From the NCBI GenBank assembly GCA_015056575.1, contig SVGA01000012.1, positions 38,687-102,686 on the forward strand: a stretch of DNA of 64,000 bases. The letters run 5' to 3'. Below, one piece after another: positions 18,909 to 27,190 of this stretch. The notes beneath the pieces are model-generated. The model was not told where the DNA came from and did no database searches. It saw only the letters and a list, made by a program, of their open reading frames with translations. The stretch's first letter is position 1. Every line of letters starts with the position of its first letter. The stretch comes from Butyrivibrio sp. GTDB lineage: Bacteria > Bacillota > Clostridia > Lachnospirales > Lachnospiraceae. Both the position numbers and the translations under genes were made by a program.

Positions 18909-19883
18909 TTATCTAACTTCTACATCTGTCACTACGAAACCGCCTTCGGGAATGTCCTCCGGCCTGAACAGGTCCTTCACTTCATACGCACCGCCGACTC
19001 CGAAATCATCGTCCATATTATCGGGGTTGCTAAGGTAATCCGCGTCCGCCTGCATCATATACGCTGTTTCTTCAAGCTTAGCCGGCATAACCTGCCTTAT
19101 AAACTCCAGGGTATCATCGGAACCTGCTGTGACCCTGATAACATCATCAGCTCCCAGTACCTTGGCGCCTTCTTTGATGGCACTGCCCAAAAGATGCGAT
19201 ATGACCACGGGGGTATTTCCCTCAGACCACAGGGCCACGGGATAGACCACGTTCTCTCCTCTGTGAACCAGGAAATATCCGTTGATCTTGCCTTTGCTCA
19301 TACTGACTAAAGAGACATCCTTATCCAGGTATTTTCTGCCGGCTACAACATCATAGAGCATTCCGTGACCTTCACCGGTCGCCCTTTCCACCGCATCAGA
19401 AAACGCCTTGTTGGAAATCTCAAAGAATGGTTTGATATCAGAGTATTTCTGATCAATGGTAGCTACCTTACGTGCAAAAGGGCTCTCATAGAGCTGCCTT
19501 GCGGTAACGTTCCATTCTCCCATAAGAGTTTTCCTCCAGCCAAATCCCCACTGCAGGAAATACAGCTGAAGAGCCTCGAAGTTTTCATCCTGGGGAAGTC
19601 TTGCGCAGACTCTTTTTACCTTAAGAAATTCCGCAGTTTCAAAGATCTTCTCCATCAAAGAGGCCCCAAAGCCAAAGCCTCTGTATTCTTCATCCACATA
19701 GAGCCACTCTATGGTAATGGATTCTTCTGCCTGCTGGGTAAAAATAAGTATCCCGACACCAAGGCTTCTCTCCACCACACCCAAAGCCGCAGCATGGGGC
19801 AGTCCCAAAAGTCCCAGCATGTTCTTGGGGGCTACACCGGAGAAAAATACAGCATCATCCTTGTTAACCTGAACAATTTTCAT
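18909..19883 (-). CDS. Two-domain GNAT-like acetyltransferase
   Basis: The protein has 324 residues. Domain 1 has the GNAT core IEWLYVDEEYRGFGFGASLM; RGFGFGA (68-74) is the acetyl-CoA-binding motif. Domain 2 (VSLVSMSKGKINGYFLVHRG, VVYPVALWSEGN, then a helix) repeats the fold in degenerate form. It is the first gene of the upstream run of the locus, with GAGGTGAG before ATG 19883. The product could modify a protein made by the same operon, such as the adjacent kinase-like protein; this is a guess from context. About 100 AT-rich bases upstream should hold the operon promoter, but no strong -35/-10 pair is obvious. Confidence 0.75.
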   Translation of the reverse strand: MKIVQVNKDDAVFFSGVAPKNMLGLLGLPHAAALGVVERSLGVGILIFTQQAEESITIEWLYVDEEYRGFGFGASLMEKIFETAEFLKVKRVCARLPQDENFEALQLYFLQWGFGWRKTLMGEWNVTARQLYESPFARKVATIDQKYSDIKPFFEISNKAFSDAVERATGEGHGMLYDVVAGRKYLDKDVSLVSMSKGKINGYFLVHRGENVVYPVALWSEGNTPVVISHLLGSAIKEGAKVLGADDVIRVTAGSDDTLEFIRQVMPAKLEETAYMMQADADYLSNPDNMDDDFGVGGAYEVKDLFRPEDIPEGGFVVTDVEVR

Positions 19884-19981
19884 TCATCTCACCTCATTTA
19901 CAATAAATATCAGACTATTTAAAAAACTCTATATAGTATTTTACGATGAATTAGTGTTCAGGTCATAAGTTTATAGTTTTT

Positions 19982-21034
19982 TTATTTATATACCACTTCT
20001 CTTTGCATATAGAAGCTGAAGAGGAACAGAATACAGTCCACAGGTATCTTGATCAGGGTCTCGGGGACCATGGGAAGCGCTCCGCAGATGGCGCTCACCA
20101 GACCTCCGCTTGCCAGCATGATGAACACCGCCAGGAAAAAGTACTTAACCGCCGCTCTCTTTTTACTGCCCTTGCCCTTAAACACTACCCTGTAGTTGAC
20201 TAAGAAGTTATAGATCGCCGAGATGACTCTGGCCAGGATCGTAGAGAGCATGATATATCCTATGGCCACAGACACATTCCTGAAAGCCGCACAGAATACG
20301 GTAAACAGCACGATATCCACAAGTGCCGAGGACATGGACGAAAACAGAAACTTAAAGAATATCGCATATATCCTGATGGAATCACTTATGGGATTGAAGT
20401 GACTGGACTTATTCTCCTCAAGATAGATTGTCTTAATGGGCACCTCAAGGATCTTTATCCCAAGCTCTTTGGCGTCCAGGAGCATATTGGTCTCAAACTC
20501 AAACCTCTCCCCCTTCTCGGTCAAAAGAGCCTTCATAAACTCCGAAGATATCCCTCGCAGCCCTGTCTGGGTGTCGCTGATGCTCATGCCCGTAAGAAGT
20601 TTCATAACTTGGCTGGTGGTCTTATTTCCAAACACCGACCTTGCAGGGATCCCCGACTGGTTAAAGTCCCTCACTCCAAGGATCAGCGCATCGGGATTTT
20701 CAAAAAGGGCTTCAATGCACTTTCTAATGTCCTCCGGGGTGTGCTGTCCGTCTGAATCCGCGGTCACAACACCGACAAGTCCCGGGTACTCCGTAAGGCA
20801 ATAGTTGAAGGCAGTCTTTAAGCCTCTGCCCTTGCCCATGTTCACCGCATGAACCAGGACCTTTGCCCCAAGCTCTCTCACCTTGTCAAATATCTCCCCG
20901 TATTTTTCGGGAAAAGAGCCGTCATCTACCACCACTATGGGGCCTATACCCGCAGCATTTAAGTCTTCCGTAAGCTTTATCAGTTTCTCATCCGGCTCGT
21001 AGGCCGGGATTATAACAGGTATCATTTTCTCCAT
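19982..21034 (-). CDS. GT2 glycosyltransferase fused to a GtrA membrane domain
   Basis: Residues 1-220 form a family 2 glycosyltransferase of the dolichyl/undecaprenyl-phosphate sugar synthase type: VVVDDGS (34-40), MGKGRGLKTAFN and the metal-binding TADSDGQ (DSD 93-95). Residues about 225-350 form a four-helix GtrA domain, including the FLVNYRVVFKG signature between helices. Such fusions make or flip a lipid-linked sugar used to decorate surface polymers. It starts 1 base after the stop of the polytopic membrane gene, so the two are coupled and probably act together. ATG 21025 with GGAG just upstream is an alternative start. Confidence 0.9.
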   Translation of the reverse strand: MEKMIPVIIPAYEPDEKLIKLTEDLNAAGIGPIVVVDDGSFPEKYGEIFDKVRELGAKVLVHAVNMGKGRGLKTAFNYCLTEYPGLVGVVTADSDGQHTPEDIRKCIEALFENPDALILGVRDFNQSGIPARSVFGNKTTSQVMKLLTGMSISDTQTGLRGISSEFMKALLTEKGERFEFETNMLLDAKELGIKILEVPIKTIYLEENKSSHFNPISDSIRIYAIFFKFLFSSMSSALVDIVLFTVFCAAFRNVSVAIGYIMLSTILARVISAIYNFLVNYRVVFKGKGSKKRAAVKYFFLAVFIMLASGGLVSAICGALPMVPETLIKIPVDCILFLFSFYMQREVVYK

Positions 21035-21035
21035 A

Positions 21036-22877
21036 TCAGTAATCCAATCCGCTTACGCTGTATATTTGTCCGGATCTGTATCCTTCATCCTTAAGAAGCT
21101 CCCCAAAGAGAGCATCAGTCTCTTTTCCCGGGTCCTCAACATAGAAATACTCAGCGTGGCTTTCCTTCATCTTCCTTATAATAGAATCTTTGTTGTCATC
21201 TGCTGACCACACGTCATACACCAGTGCCGCAGGACAGGCCTCCTTGCTGATATAGGCGTTGTGGACATAGGAATTGTTCTTGGGATCCCTAAGGATCAGA
21301 ACCCGCTTTCCCCAATACCTTCTGTCACTCACCGCAGCTGCGATACGTCTGCCCTCATCTGTCACCATGTCATAGACATAGTCCTTATCCTCCTGCAGGC
21401 TAAGCCTGTATCCGATCAAATGTGTATACACGCCGCTGTAATCCGCTGTCAGAGCTATAAACAAAGCCCATATCCCGGCTACAGCCATAATGCTCTTAGT
21501 CCCCTTCTCAAAGCCCCTATCAAAAGATATACCGAATAACAGATACGCCGTTCCCAGGGTAAAGGGTGCGCAGTACCTGGCGATGGACAAAGACATGGCA
21601 TAGGCATCAAGATACTGATCCTCGGTCCCGAATATGGAAATATGGGCCAGGAAAATGATGCCGTAGGCGATGACTCCGGTGACGGCGGTAAAAGCAATAA
21701 GCTTTCTCATCTCTTTTCCCGTGATGAATCTTCTTGCCCCAAGCACAATGATAGCTGCAAATATCAAAGCCACGGCGCAGCCCGCCGAAATATCAAGAGT
21801 AATGTTCCTGTCGCCGTGCATGGGCCAAAAAAGGAAGGCTTCTGCATAATACCTCATCTTATCAAGAGTATTATCCGGTGCGGTGAAATTCCCCGAGGCA
21901 GCCATCCTGATCCCGGCTCCCGTAAGCTTCGCCACTCTCCTGTTCATAAGACACAGTATGAGCCAGCTTCCGTACACCGCTGCCCCAAAGGCTCCGGAAA
22001 AGAAAATACCCTTTCCCTTTGGCGCAAAAATAATATAGAAGATAAGGGCAAAGACTGCCCATTCAATCCCAACGGATTTAGTAAGAAGCAGCACCGATAC
22101 GTAAAGAGCTATCCTTATATAATAGTAGGTCCTGTCGGTACCGTTAAAATCATATATGGAAAGAAGAAGGGCTCCGTACACGATTCCCATAGTGATGTCT
22201 GCAGGAGTTCCGTAGTAGATCATGCCATTGAAGATGCCGCTAAAAAGCATCAGTGCGCCAAACATAAGCACCGACAAAAGAAGGCCGGCCGCTTTTGAAA
22301 GCTTTGCGGATGCCTCTTTTACCTTGGAAAGAAGAGGCATGAGGAATACGGTGTTTAGGGCAAAATAACCCGTAAACTGAAGGCTCTCCCTGTATCTTAC
22401 GGGGCTTAACTGCAAAAACAGCCATTTGGCAAGTGAAGTAACCGGCGGATAATCCCCGAACTCAGGAGATGCATTGCCGTATTTTCCCGGGAACCCGCCC
22501 ATAAAGTACAGCTGCTTGGCATCCGAGGACCAGTAGTTGATGTCGTCCCACCAGGTAAAGACCCGCTGCCCTGTCATAAAACCGACAAAGATAACGGTTG
22601 CCGTAAGCAAAACCATCTCGATGGAGAATATATTTCTTAAATAAACCTGTATCCTGCCGGCTTCCTTCTTATAGAAGAGATCCGCCGACACATAACCTAT
22701 GTAAACCAGAGAAGCCGCTCCCACAAGTTCAAGGTGCCCTGCATAGGCAAAGGCATACAGCACAAGCAAAAGAGCTGCCGCCGAAACCGAAGCGGTCTGA
22801 GAAATATTTTTTTTAAATTTGTCCGCAAGTCTTGCGGAAAGCAGGAAATATGCCGATATAGTAGACAGAAACACCAT
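21036..22877 (-). CDS. Polytopic membrane protein, probable GT-C-type glycosyltransferase or polymerase
   Basis: The protein has about 613 residues and at least 11 hydrophobic helices; the C-terminal 130 residues are outside the membrane and mixed alpha/beta. A first outer loop with TWWDDINYWSSDAKQLYF resembles the acidic catalytic loop of GT-C lipid-sugar-using transferases. Coupling to the GT2-GtrA gene supports a role in adding lipid-linked sugars to a surface glycan. ATG 22877 is chosen because AAGGAT lies 10 bases upstream; the longer frame from 22955 adds a polar, non-helical leader without a ribosome site. Confidence 0.75.
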   Translation of the reverse strand: MVFLSTISAYFLLSARLADKFKKNISQTASVSAAALLLVLYAFAYAGHLELVGAASLVYIGYVSADLFYKKEAGRIQVYLRNIFSIEMVLLTATVIFVGFMTGQRVFTWWDDINYWSSDAKQLYFMGGFPGKYGNASPEFGDYPPVTSLAKWLFLQLSPVRYRESLQFTGYFALNTVFLMPLLSKVKEASAKLSKAAGLLLSVLMFGALMLFSGIFNGMIYYGTPADITMGIVYGALLLSIYDFNGTDRTYYYIRIALYVSVLLLTKSVGIEWAVFALIFYIIFAPKGKGIFFSGAFGAAVYGSWLILCLMNRRVAKLTGAGIRMAASGNFTAPDNTLDKMRYYAEAFLFWPMHGDRNITLDISAGCAVALIFAAIIVLGARRFITGKEMRKLIAFTAVTGVIAYGIIFLAHISIFGTEDQYLDAYAMSLSIARYCAPFTLGTAYLLFGISFDRGFEKGTKSIMAVAGIWALFIALTADYSGVYTHLIGYRLSLQEDKDYVYDMVTDEGRRIAAAVSDRRYWGKRVLILRDPKNNSYVHNAYISKEACPAALVYDVWSADDNKDSIIRKMKESHAEYFYVEDPGKETDALFGELLKDEGYRSGQIYSVSGLDY

Positions 22878-22983
22878 AATATGCGCATCCTTATTTTTTA
22901 TACAAGAATTATGATAATATAACGGACCCGGGGTTGCAATTTCTAAATAAATCATAAATTCTCGGAAATTTGTAATAAATCAA

Positions 22984-23011
22984 TTGACATTTGATTTTTA
23001 TTTAGTATTAT
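22984..23011 (+). promoter_or_regulatory. Strong sigma-A-type promoter for the FliD-like gene
   Basis: TTGACA at 22984-22989, a 16-base spacer and TATTAT at 23006-23011. The predicted start near 23018 leaves a leader of about 98 bases before the AAAGGAGG ribosome site and ATG 23116. Confidence 0.65.
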
Positions 23012-23115
23012 GAAGGTAACTAAACGTGGCTTTATTTGCCCTCGTACGACTGATACCAATGGAATGGTAGAAGATTTAACGCGTACGGATATCACGGAAG
23101 AAAGGAGGGGCATTT

Positions 23116-24417
23116 ATGGCAGGCATTTCTTTAAATGGCGCTTATAACCATTTCATACAAGACTATGTATCCAAAGATGTGACACAGGCCGACGCTCATC
23201 GTAAAGATGAGCTTAGAGATGTGTACAAATCTATTGCCAGGATCAACAAGAAGTCCCCTCTTTATCTGCTCACGGATGATGACGTTTCCCGCAATGATGC
23301 GATTGACATAAAAGAGAAAGCCCGTCAGCTTCAGGGTGATATTATGAAGCTGGGTGGACAGGCTGACAGATCCTCCCTCAATCATTCTTCTGCTTTTACA
23401 ACCGACGAAGACAAGGTTCAGGCATCCTATATCGGCGATTCTCCGGATCAGGATATCGGCAATATAGGTTTTGATATTGAAGTTTCTTCACTGGCGCAAA
23501 GTCAGGTGAACAGAGGCAGATTCCTTCCCAAGGATTCTTCTTCTCTTCCCGCAGATAACTACGCATTTGATGTAAGGGTCAATGAACAGGAATATGAATT
23601 CCAGTTCGGCATCTATACCACCGACAGGAATATAGACATACAGCAAAAGCTTGAGAAGCTGATCAATAAAGCGGGCATAGGCATCAGCGCCTCCGTTATA
23701 GAGGATGGCGGCCGTTCAGCCATAGAGATCACTTCCACCCACACGGGACTTAAGACCGGTCAGACCAGCCAGTTTGAGATCTATGAATCCTCCAGCGGGC
23801 TCGCAACCGGAAGTGTTGAATATCTCGGACTTAACATGGTGGCGGCTCCCGCAGCCAACGCCCACTTCACATTAAACGGCGAAGAGAAGGTTGCAGTATC
23901 CAATCATTTCACCGTAGGCGGTAAGTTCGATATCAACCTTAAATCCGTTACGGATGAAGCAAGTCCCATCCATGTAGGGATCAAGCGGGATAATGAAGCT
24001 CTTATCGGACATGTATCCTCCCTGGTTGAAGCCTACAATAAGTTTGTTGAGGATGCAGGTGGTATAGAAGATTCCAAGTTCAAGAGCTCCAAACTTAAAT
24101 CGGAGCTTATAGGTCTTGCCCAGCAGCATCTGGCCAATTCCGAAGATATAGGGATCAGGCTTGAAGGAAACGGAAGCCTTTCCATAGATGAGGAACTTTT
24201 AAAACAAGCTGTTGAAAGCAGTGCAAGTTCGGCTTCTCTTGATCCGGTAAACAAATTCGCGTCAGCTCTTATAGATAAAGCCAAAGATATATCGGTTGAC
24301 CCCATGAAATATGTTGACAGGCCTGTCGTAAATTACAAAAATCCCGACAGCCGCGACACAAATAACCCGTATATCACAAGCGAATACTCAGGCATGATGT
24401 TCAACAACTACTGCTGA
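23116..24417 (+). CDS. FliD-like flagellar cap protein, orphan
   Basis: The 433-residue protein has the core of flagellar hook-associated protein 2: FDIEVSSLAQSQVNRGRFLP (N-terminal FliD pattern), an AFDVRVNEQEYEFQFGIYTT strand pair, the helix IQQKLEKLINKAGIGISASV, and helical ends. It lacks the usual FliD opening and has an unusual first 110 residues. FliD caps the flagellar filament and helps flagellin polymerise. No other flagellar gene is nearby; glycosyltransferase genes flank it. It may be an alternative cap or a FliD-domain protein with another surface role. It has a strong promoter and AAAGGAGG ribosome site upstream and a three-hairpin end. Confidence 0.75.
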   Translation: MAGISLNGAYNHFIQDYVSKDVTQADAHRKDELRDVYKSIARINKKSPLYLLTDDDVSRNDAIDIKEKARQLQGDIMKLGGQADRSSLNHSSAFTTDEDKVQASYIGDSPDQDIGNIGFDIEVSSLAQSQVNRGRFLPKDSSSLPADNYAFDVRVNEQEYEFQFGIYTTDRNIDIQQKLEKLINKAGIGISASVIEDGGRSAIEITSTHTGLKTGQTSQFEIYESSSGLATGSVEYLGLNMVAAPAANAHFTLNGEEKVAVSNHFTVGGKFDINLKSVTDEASPIHVGIKRDNEALIGHVSSLVEAYNKFVEDAGGIEDSKFKSSKLKSELIGLAQQHLANSEDIGIRLEGNGSLSIDEELLKQAVESSASSASLDPVNKFASALIDKAKDISVDPMKYVDRPVVNYKNPDSRDTNNPYITSEYSGMMFNNYC

Positions 24418-24429
24418 GTATAGCGCTTT

Positions 24430-24493
24430 AAGCTGATCTGCTGCAGCAGATACGGCTTGAAATGATATAGTTGCCGATGAGCGTTTCGGCAAC
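24430..24493 (+). repeat. Two perfect hairpins in the 3' tail of the FliD-like gene
   Basis: ATCTGCTGCAGCAGAT at 24436-24451 is a perfect 16-base palindrome flanked by AAGC/GCTT. GTTGCCGA (24470-24477) pairs with TCGGCAAC (24486-24493). Neither has a U-tract, so they more likely stabilise or process the transcript than end it. Confidence 0.55.
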
Positions 24494-24498
24494 ACAAA

Positions 24499-24536
24499 AT
24501 GCCCCGGGCGTCATCTGCCCGGGGCATTATTATTGT
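24499..24536. terminator. Strong, probably bidirectional terminator
   Basis: ATGCCCCGGGC and GCCCGGGGCAT form an 11-bp GC-rich stem, followed by TATTATTGT on the plus strand and TTTTGTGTT on the minus strand. It lies between the convergent FliD-like and glf genes. Confidence 0.85.
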
Positions 24537-24550
24537 CCTAAATATCCGTG

Positions 24551-25726
24551 TTACTGCATCCTGCTCATATCAAGGGCTGCTCTTATAACCTGATCCATGT
24601 TGTAGTACTTGTACTGTCCAAGTCTTCCCCCAAAGAGAATATCGGGATATTCCCCGGCAAGCTCAGTATATTTCTCATAGAGACTGTTGTTGGTCTCATC
24701 ATTCATGGGATAATAGGGCTCATCTCCGATCTTCCAGGTTGCGGGATATTCATAGGTGATGATGGTTCCCTTGCCCTTGCCGTACTCAAAGTGCTTGTGC
24801 TCGATGATCCTGGTGTAAGGGATCTGCCTCTCGGTGTAGTTAACCACCGCGTTGCCCTGGAAATTATCCGTATCCGGAAGTTCTTTGGTCTCAAACTTAA
24901 GAGATCTGTACTCCAAAGTCCCAAGCTGATAGCCAAAAAACTCATCGATCATGCCGGTAAAGAGGATTTTGTCAAAGCTGTCGCCGGATACCGATTCGAA
25001 AGGCCTTGCCGGCAGCTTGCCCTCCATTTTAACAAAATCATAGTAGTCTGTTCCGGTCTTCACCGTAATGCTGCCCTTATGACTTGTAAGGAGTTTCTCT
25101 ATAACCGCAGTATAGCCCCCTTCCGGGATTCCCTGATAGCGGTCGTTGAAATAATTGTTGTCATAAATAAATCTCATGGGAAGTCTCTTGATGATAAAGG
25201 CAGGAAGATCCTTGCAGTCTCTTCCCCACTGCTTCTCTGTGTACCCCTTCACCAGCTTTTCATAGATATCTCTTCCCGCAAGACTGAGAGCCTGCTCTTC
25301 AAGGTTCTCGGGCTCAAAAGTATCTGTGCCCTTTTCTCTTTTGATCCTTGAAATTTCTTCCTGTGCCTGCTCGTCTATGATCTTTGCGGCTTCCTTTGGA
25401 GTCTTTATTCCCCACATCCTGCTGAAGGTATTCATGTTAAAGGGCAGGTTGTAAAGCTCATCCTTATATACAGCAACAGGGCTGTTGATATAGTTATTGA
25501 ACTCGCAGAAACGGTTAATATAATCCCACACCTCTCTGTCGGAAGTATGGAAAATATGGGCTCCGTATTTATGAACATTGATGCCCAGACGGTTCTCCGT
25601 ATATATATTGCCGCCTACATGATCTCTCTTGTCAATAACAAGAACGCTTTTCCCCCGGGCTGCCATCTCCTGGGCAAAAACCGCGCCAAAAAGTCCTGCG
25701 CCAACTATCAGATAATCGTATTTCAT
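24551..25726 (-). CDS. glf: UDP-galactopyranose mutase
   Basis: The flavoenzyme interconverts UDP-galactopyranose and UDP-galactofuranose, the donor for galactofuranose in surface glycans. The N terminus has the FAD dinucleotide-binding motif (YDYLIVGAGLFGAVFA), then GGNIYTE, and the family landmarks GAHIFHTS, YTEKQWGRD, RYQGIPEGGYT and YEYPATW are all present; the length of 391 residues is normal. ATG 25726 is preceded by GGAGGG at 25733-25738; the longer frame to 25777 runs back through a terminator-like hairpin. The gene sits among glycosyltransferase genes, which fits a role in capsule, teichoic-acid-like polymer or flagellin glycan synthesis. Confidence 0.95.
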   Translation of the reverse strand: MKYDYLIVGAGLFGAVFAQEMAARGKSVLVIDKRDHVGGNIYTENRLGINVHKYGAHIFHTSDREVWDYINRFCEFNNYINSPVAVYKDELYNLPFNMNTFSRMWGIKTPKEAAKIIDEQAQEEISRIKREKGTDTFEPENLEEQALSLAGRDIYEKLVKGYTEKQWGRDCKDLPAFIIKRLPMRFIYDNNYFNDRYQGIPEGGYTAVIEKLLTSHKGSITVKTGTDYYDFVKMEGKLPARPFESVSGDSFDKILFTGMIDEFFGYQLGTLEYRSLKFETKELPDTDNFQGNAVVNYTERQIPYTRIIEHKHFEYGKGKGTIITYEYPATWKIGDEPYYPMNDETNNSLYEKYTELAGEYPDILFGGRLGQYKYYNMDQVIRAALDMSRMQ

Positions 25727-25738
25727 TATTTTCCCTCC

Positions 25739-25785
25739 AAAAAAGGCTTTGCGGAATCCATTATAACAAATCCGCAAAGCCTTTT
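25739..25785 (-). terminator. Hairpin ending at the glf ribosome site
   Basis: AAAAGGCTTTGCGGA (25741-25755) pairs with TCCGCAAAGCCTTTT (25771-25785): 15 bp with a 15-base loop. On the minus strand six U residues follow and run straight into GGAGGG of glf. It ends transcription from the HTH gene and could set the level of glf. The loop also holds TATAAT on the minus strand. Confidence 0.7.
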
Positions 25786-25833
25786 CATTTCCTTTTTCAG
25801 TTTTGAAAAAAAACCTTCCCCGTCACAGATATA

Positions 25834-26169
25834 TCAGTCTGCCTGGTACTTATCAAGCTGAGAGAAGTCTCCCATCATGTCAAGGATCTTCTTACGTCCT
25901 GCCTTGTTAAGCTTAACGTACTGCTGCATAACACGATTCTCAACAATCTTCTTGCCAAGGTCTGTTCCCTGCTCAAGTGTTGAAAAATCCACAGGATTAA
26001 GATTAAGACGATCACACATTTTGATTACTGTACCGTAAGCCATTCCCTCAATTCCCCTATCTAATGCTGTAACAAGTGTGCTGTATGGAATAGACATATC
26101 TATTGCAAACTGTCTAACACTTTTATACTGTGAAAGGATTTCTCTTTTTAAAATTTCAGCCTTTGTCAT
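25834..26169 (-). CDS. Small XRE-type helix-turn-helix protein
   Basis: The 111-residue protein has an XRE/lambda-Cro-like HTH at about residues 15-60 (YKSVRQFAIDMSIPYSTLVTALDR, then YGTVIKMCDRLNLNPVDF). A C-terminal helical part ends in KAGRKKILDMMGDFSQLDKY, typical of Clostridia phage-repressor-like regulators. AGGAGG precedes ATG 26169. A perfect GACGA/TCGTC dyad in the probable promoter 70-90 bases upstream suggests autoregulation. It could control the adjacent glf or surface genes, but nothing shows this directly. Confidence 0.85.
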   Translation of the reverse strand: MTKAEILKREILSQYKSVRQFAIDMSIPYSTLVTALDRGIEGMAYGTVIKMCDRLNLNPVDFSTLEQGTDLGKKIVENRVMQQYVKLNKAGRKKILDMMGDFSQLDKYQAD

Positions 26170-26228
26170 GTTGCTACCTCCTGTTTAATTTTTTTCTTGT
26201 GAAAAATGCTTTCCCTTTTGCAGTTAAT

Positions 26229-26257
26229 AGAATAACACATAGACGATTTTTCGTCAT
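26229..26257 (-). promoter_or_regulatory. Probable HTH-gene promoter with internal dyad operator
   Basis: On the minus strand TATTCT (26229-26234) is a fair -10 box and ATGACG (26252-26257) a weak -35 at 17-base spacing. The palindrome GACGA-TTTT-TCGTC (26242-26255) fills the spacer, where a bound HTH dimer would block RNA polymerase. Confidence 0.45.
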
Positions 26258-26461
26258 TCACTTTTTGGGGGAATTTTCAAATAAAATTTTAGTCGGATTG
26301 ACCACTGTTTTTTGGCATTTTCACGAAAATGCAATCGGTAACAAGAATTTGCGAAAGTGTTCACACTTTTTTCACAATTCATTGTTAGAATAAGAGACTT
26401 TTTAGCGATAACAAAAAACCTTTCGATATATGCTGGATTTCGTAAATTTTTGGAAAATATA
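26258..26461. other. AT-rich intergenic stretch without a convincing gene
   Basis: Together with the flanking sites this gap between 26170 and 26545 is about 375 bases. Apart from the promoter/dyad, a small AAGTGT/ACACTT dyad near 26357-26372 and the terminator at 26462-26492, I see nothing. The 72-codon minus-strand frame here lacks a ribosome site and has unusual, Phe/Ile/Lys-rich composition. Confidence 0.5.
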
Positions 26462-26492
26462 CGAAAAAACAAACAGCACCGAAGTGCTGTTT
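26462..26492 (-). terminator. Terminator with UUCG tetraloop
   Basis: On the minus strand AAACAGCAC-TTCG-GTGCTGTTT is a 9-bp stem closed by a stable UUCG loop, followed by GTTTTTTCG. It ends the operon whose last gene is 26546-27184. Confidence 0.85.
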
Positions 26493-26545
26493 ATCATCTG
26501 TTTATGCATGTAATTTAGTAAGGTTGCAAAACCATGCGTTTTCTT

Positions 26546-27184
26546 TTATTGTTCTTTCGCAATTCTATTGTTCAAAAATGCCATAACCTCATTGTAGTTT
26601 TCTTTCGGAATACTATAAACTTTATGAACATTTCCCTCACATTGAAGGTCTATAGAGCCCATTTTGGGCTTGACGGCAATGACATTCGAGTAGCGGACCG
26701 TCTCAATTTTAAGATCCTTGGTGGTGGCAAATTCCAGTCTCTTTTCATAGATACGAAGAACGCCCTCCTTAAGCCCGCTGGTTCCCGAAAAAACATATAC
26801 GGGATCGTCGTCCTCGATGGCGATATCAAGGCCCTTTCTTCCCTCCTTGGACACCACGGAAGGCTCTGTCATATCCATAAATTTAAGCTCATTATCATCA
26901 ATACCGTTTTCCGAATCCGGTGTCTTGCGGATATTCACCTCTATAAGCCCGGAAAGGGAATTATAATTGGCAGCAATGGTATATCCGGAGGAAACCAGAA
27001 GAGGCATGAGCTTGTCCCTGATCTTGTACCTGAACCTGATCATATGAAAGCCTTCTTCCAATACTATGGAGATGGTCTCCATGGGTTTAGCCTCGTAGAG
27101 CTCCCTGTCGTCCACAAAAACCATCATCTTCTCGCCCGGTTCCCTCGTGAAATTAGTCTGGATCTGGATAAGATATCTCTTCAT
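26546..27184 (-). CDS. Unknown soluble protein with PH-like C-terminal domain
   Basis: The 212-residue protein has no signal or membrane helix. Residues 1-90 form a beta-rich domain (VFVDDRELYEAKPMETISIV, HMIRFRYKI). After an acidic linker, residues 125-205 give a strand ladder ending in a helix (YVFSGTSGLKEGVLRIYEKRLEFATTK, NVIAVKPKMGSIDLQ, then NEVMAFLNNR), the order expected of a PH/GRAM-like domain. The gene starts 6 bases after the stop of the GT2-methyltransferase gene and ends the glycosyltransferase operon, so a supporting role there is likely. No family is recognised. Confidence 0.75.
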   Translation of the reverse strand: MKRYLIQIQTNFTREPGEKMMVFVDDRELYEAKPMETISIVLEEGFHMIRFRYKIRDKLMPLLVSSGYTIAANYNSLSGLIEVNIRKTPDSENGIDDNELKFMDMTEPSVVSKEGRKGLDIAIEDDDPVYVFSGTSGLKEGVLRIYEKRLEFATTKDLKIETVRYSNVIAVKPKMGSIDLQCEGNVHKVYSIPKENYNEVMAFLNNRIAKEQ

Positions 27185-27190
27185 ATATCT

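Noticed and set aside
23010..23147. Short plus-strand frame MKVTKRGFICPRTTD... before the FliD-like gene
   Set aside because: Its ATG overlaps the -10 box and lies upstream of the predicted transcript start; no ribosome site.
26254..26472. 72-codon minus-strand frame between the HTH gene and its upstream operon
   Set aside because: No ribosome site and odd composition; it runs into the operon terminator.
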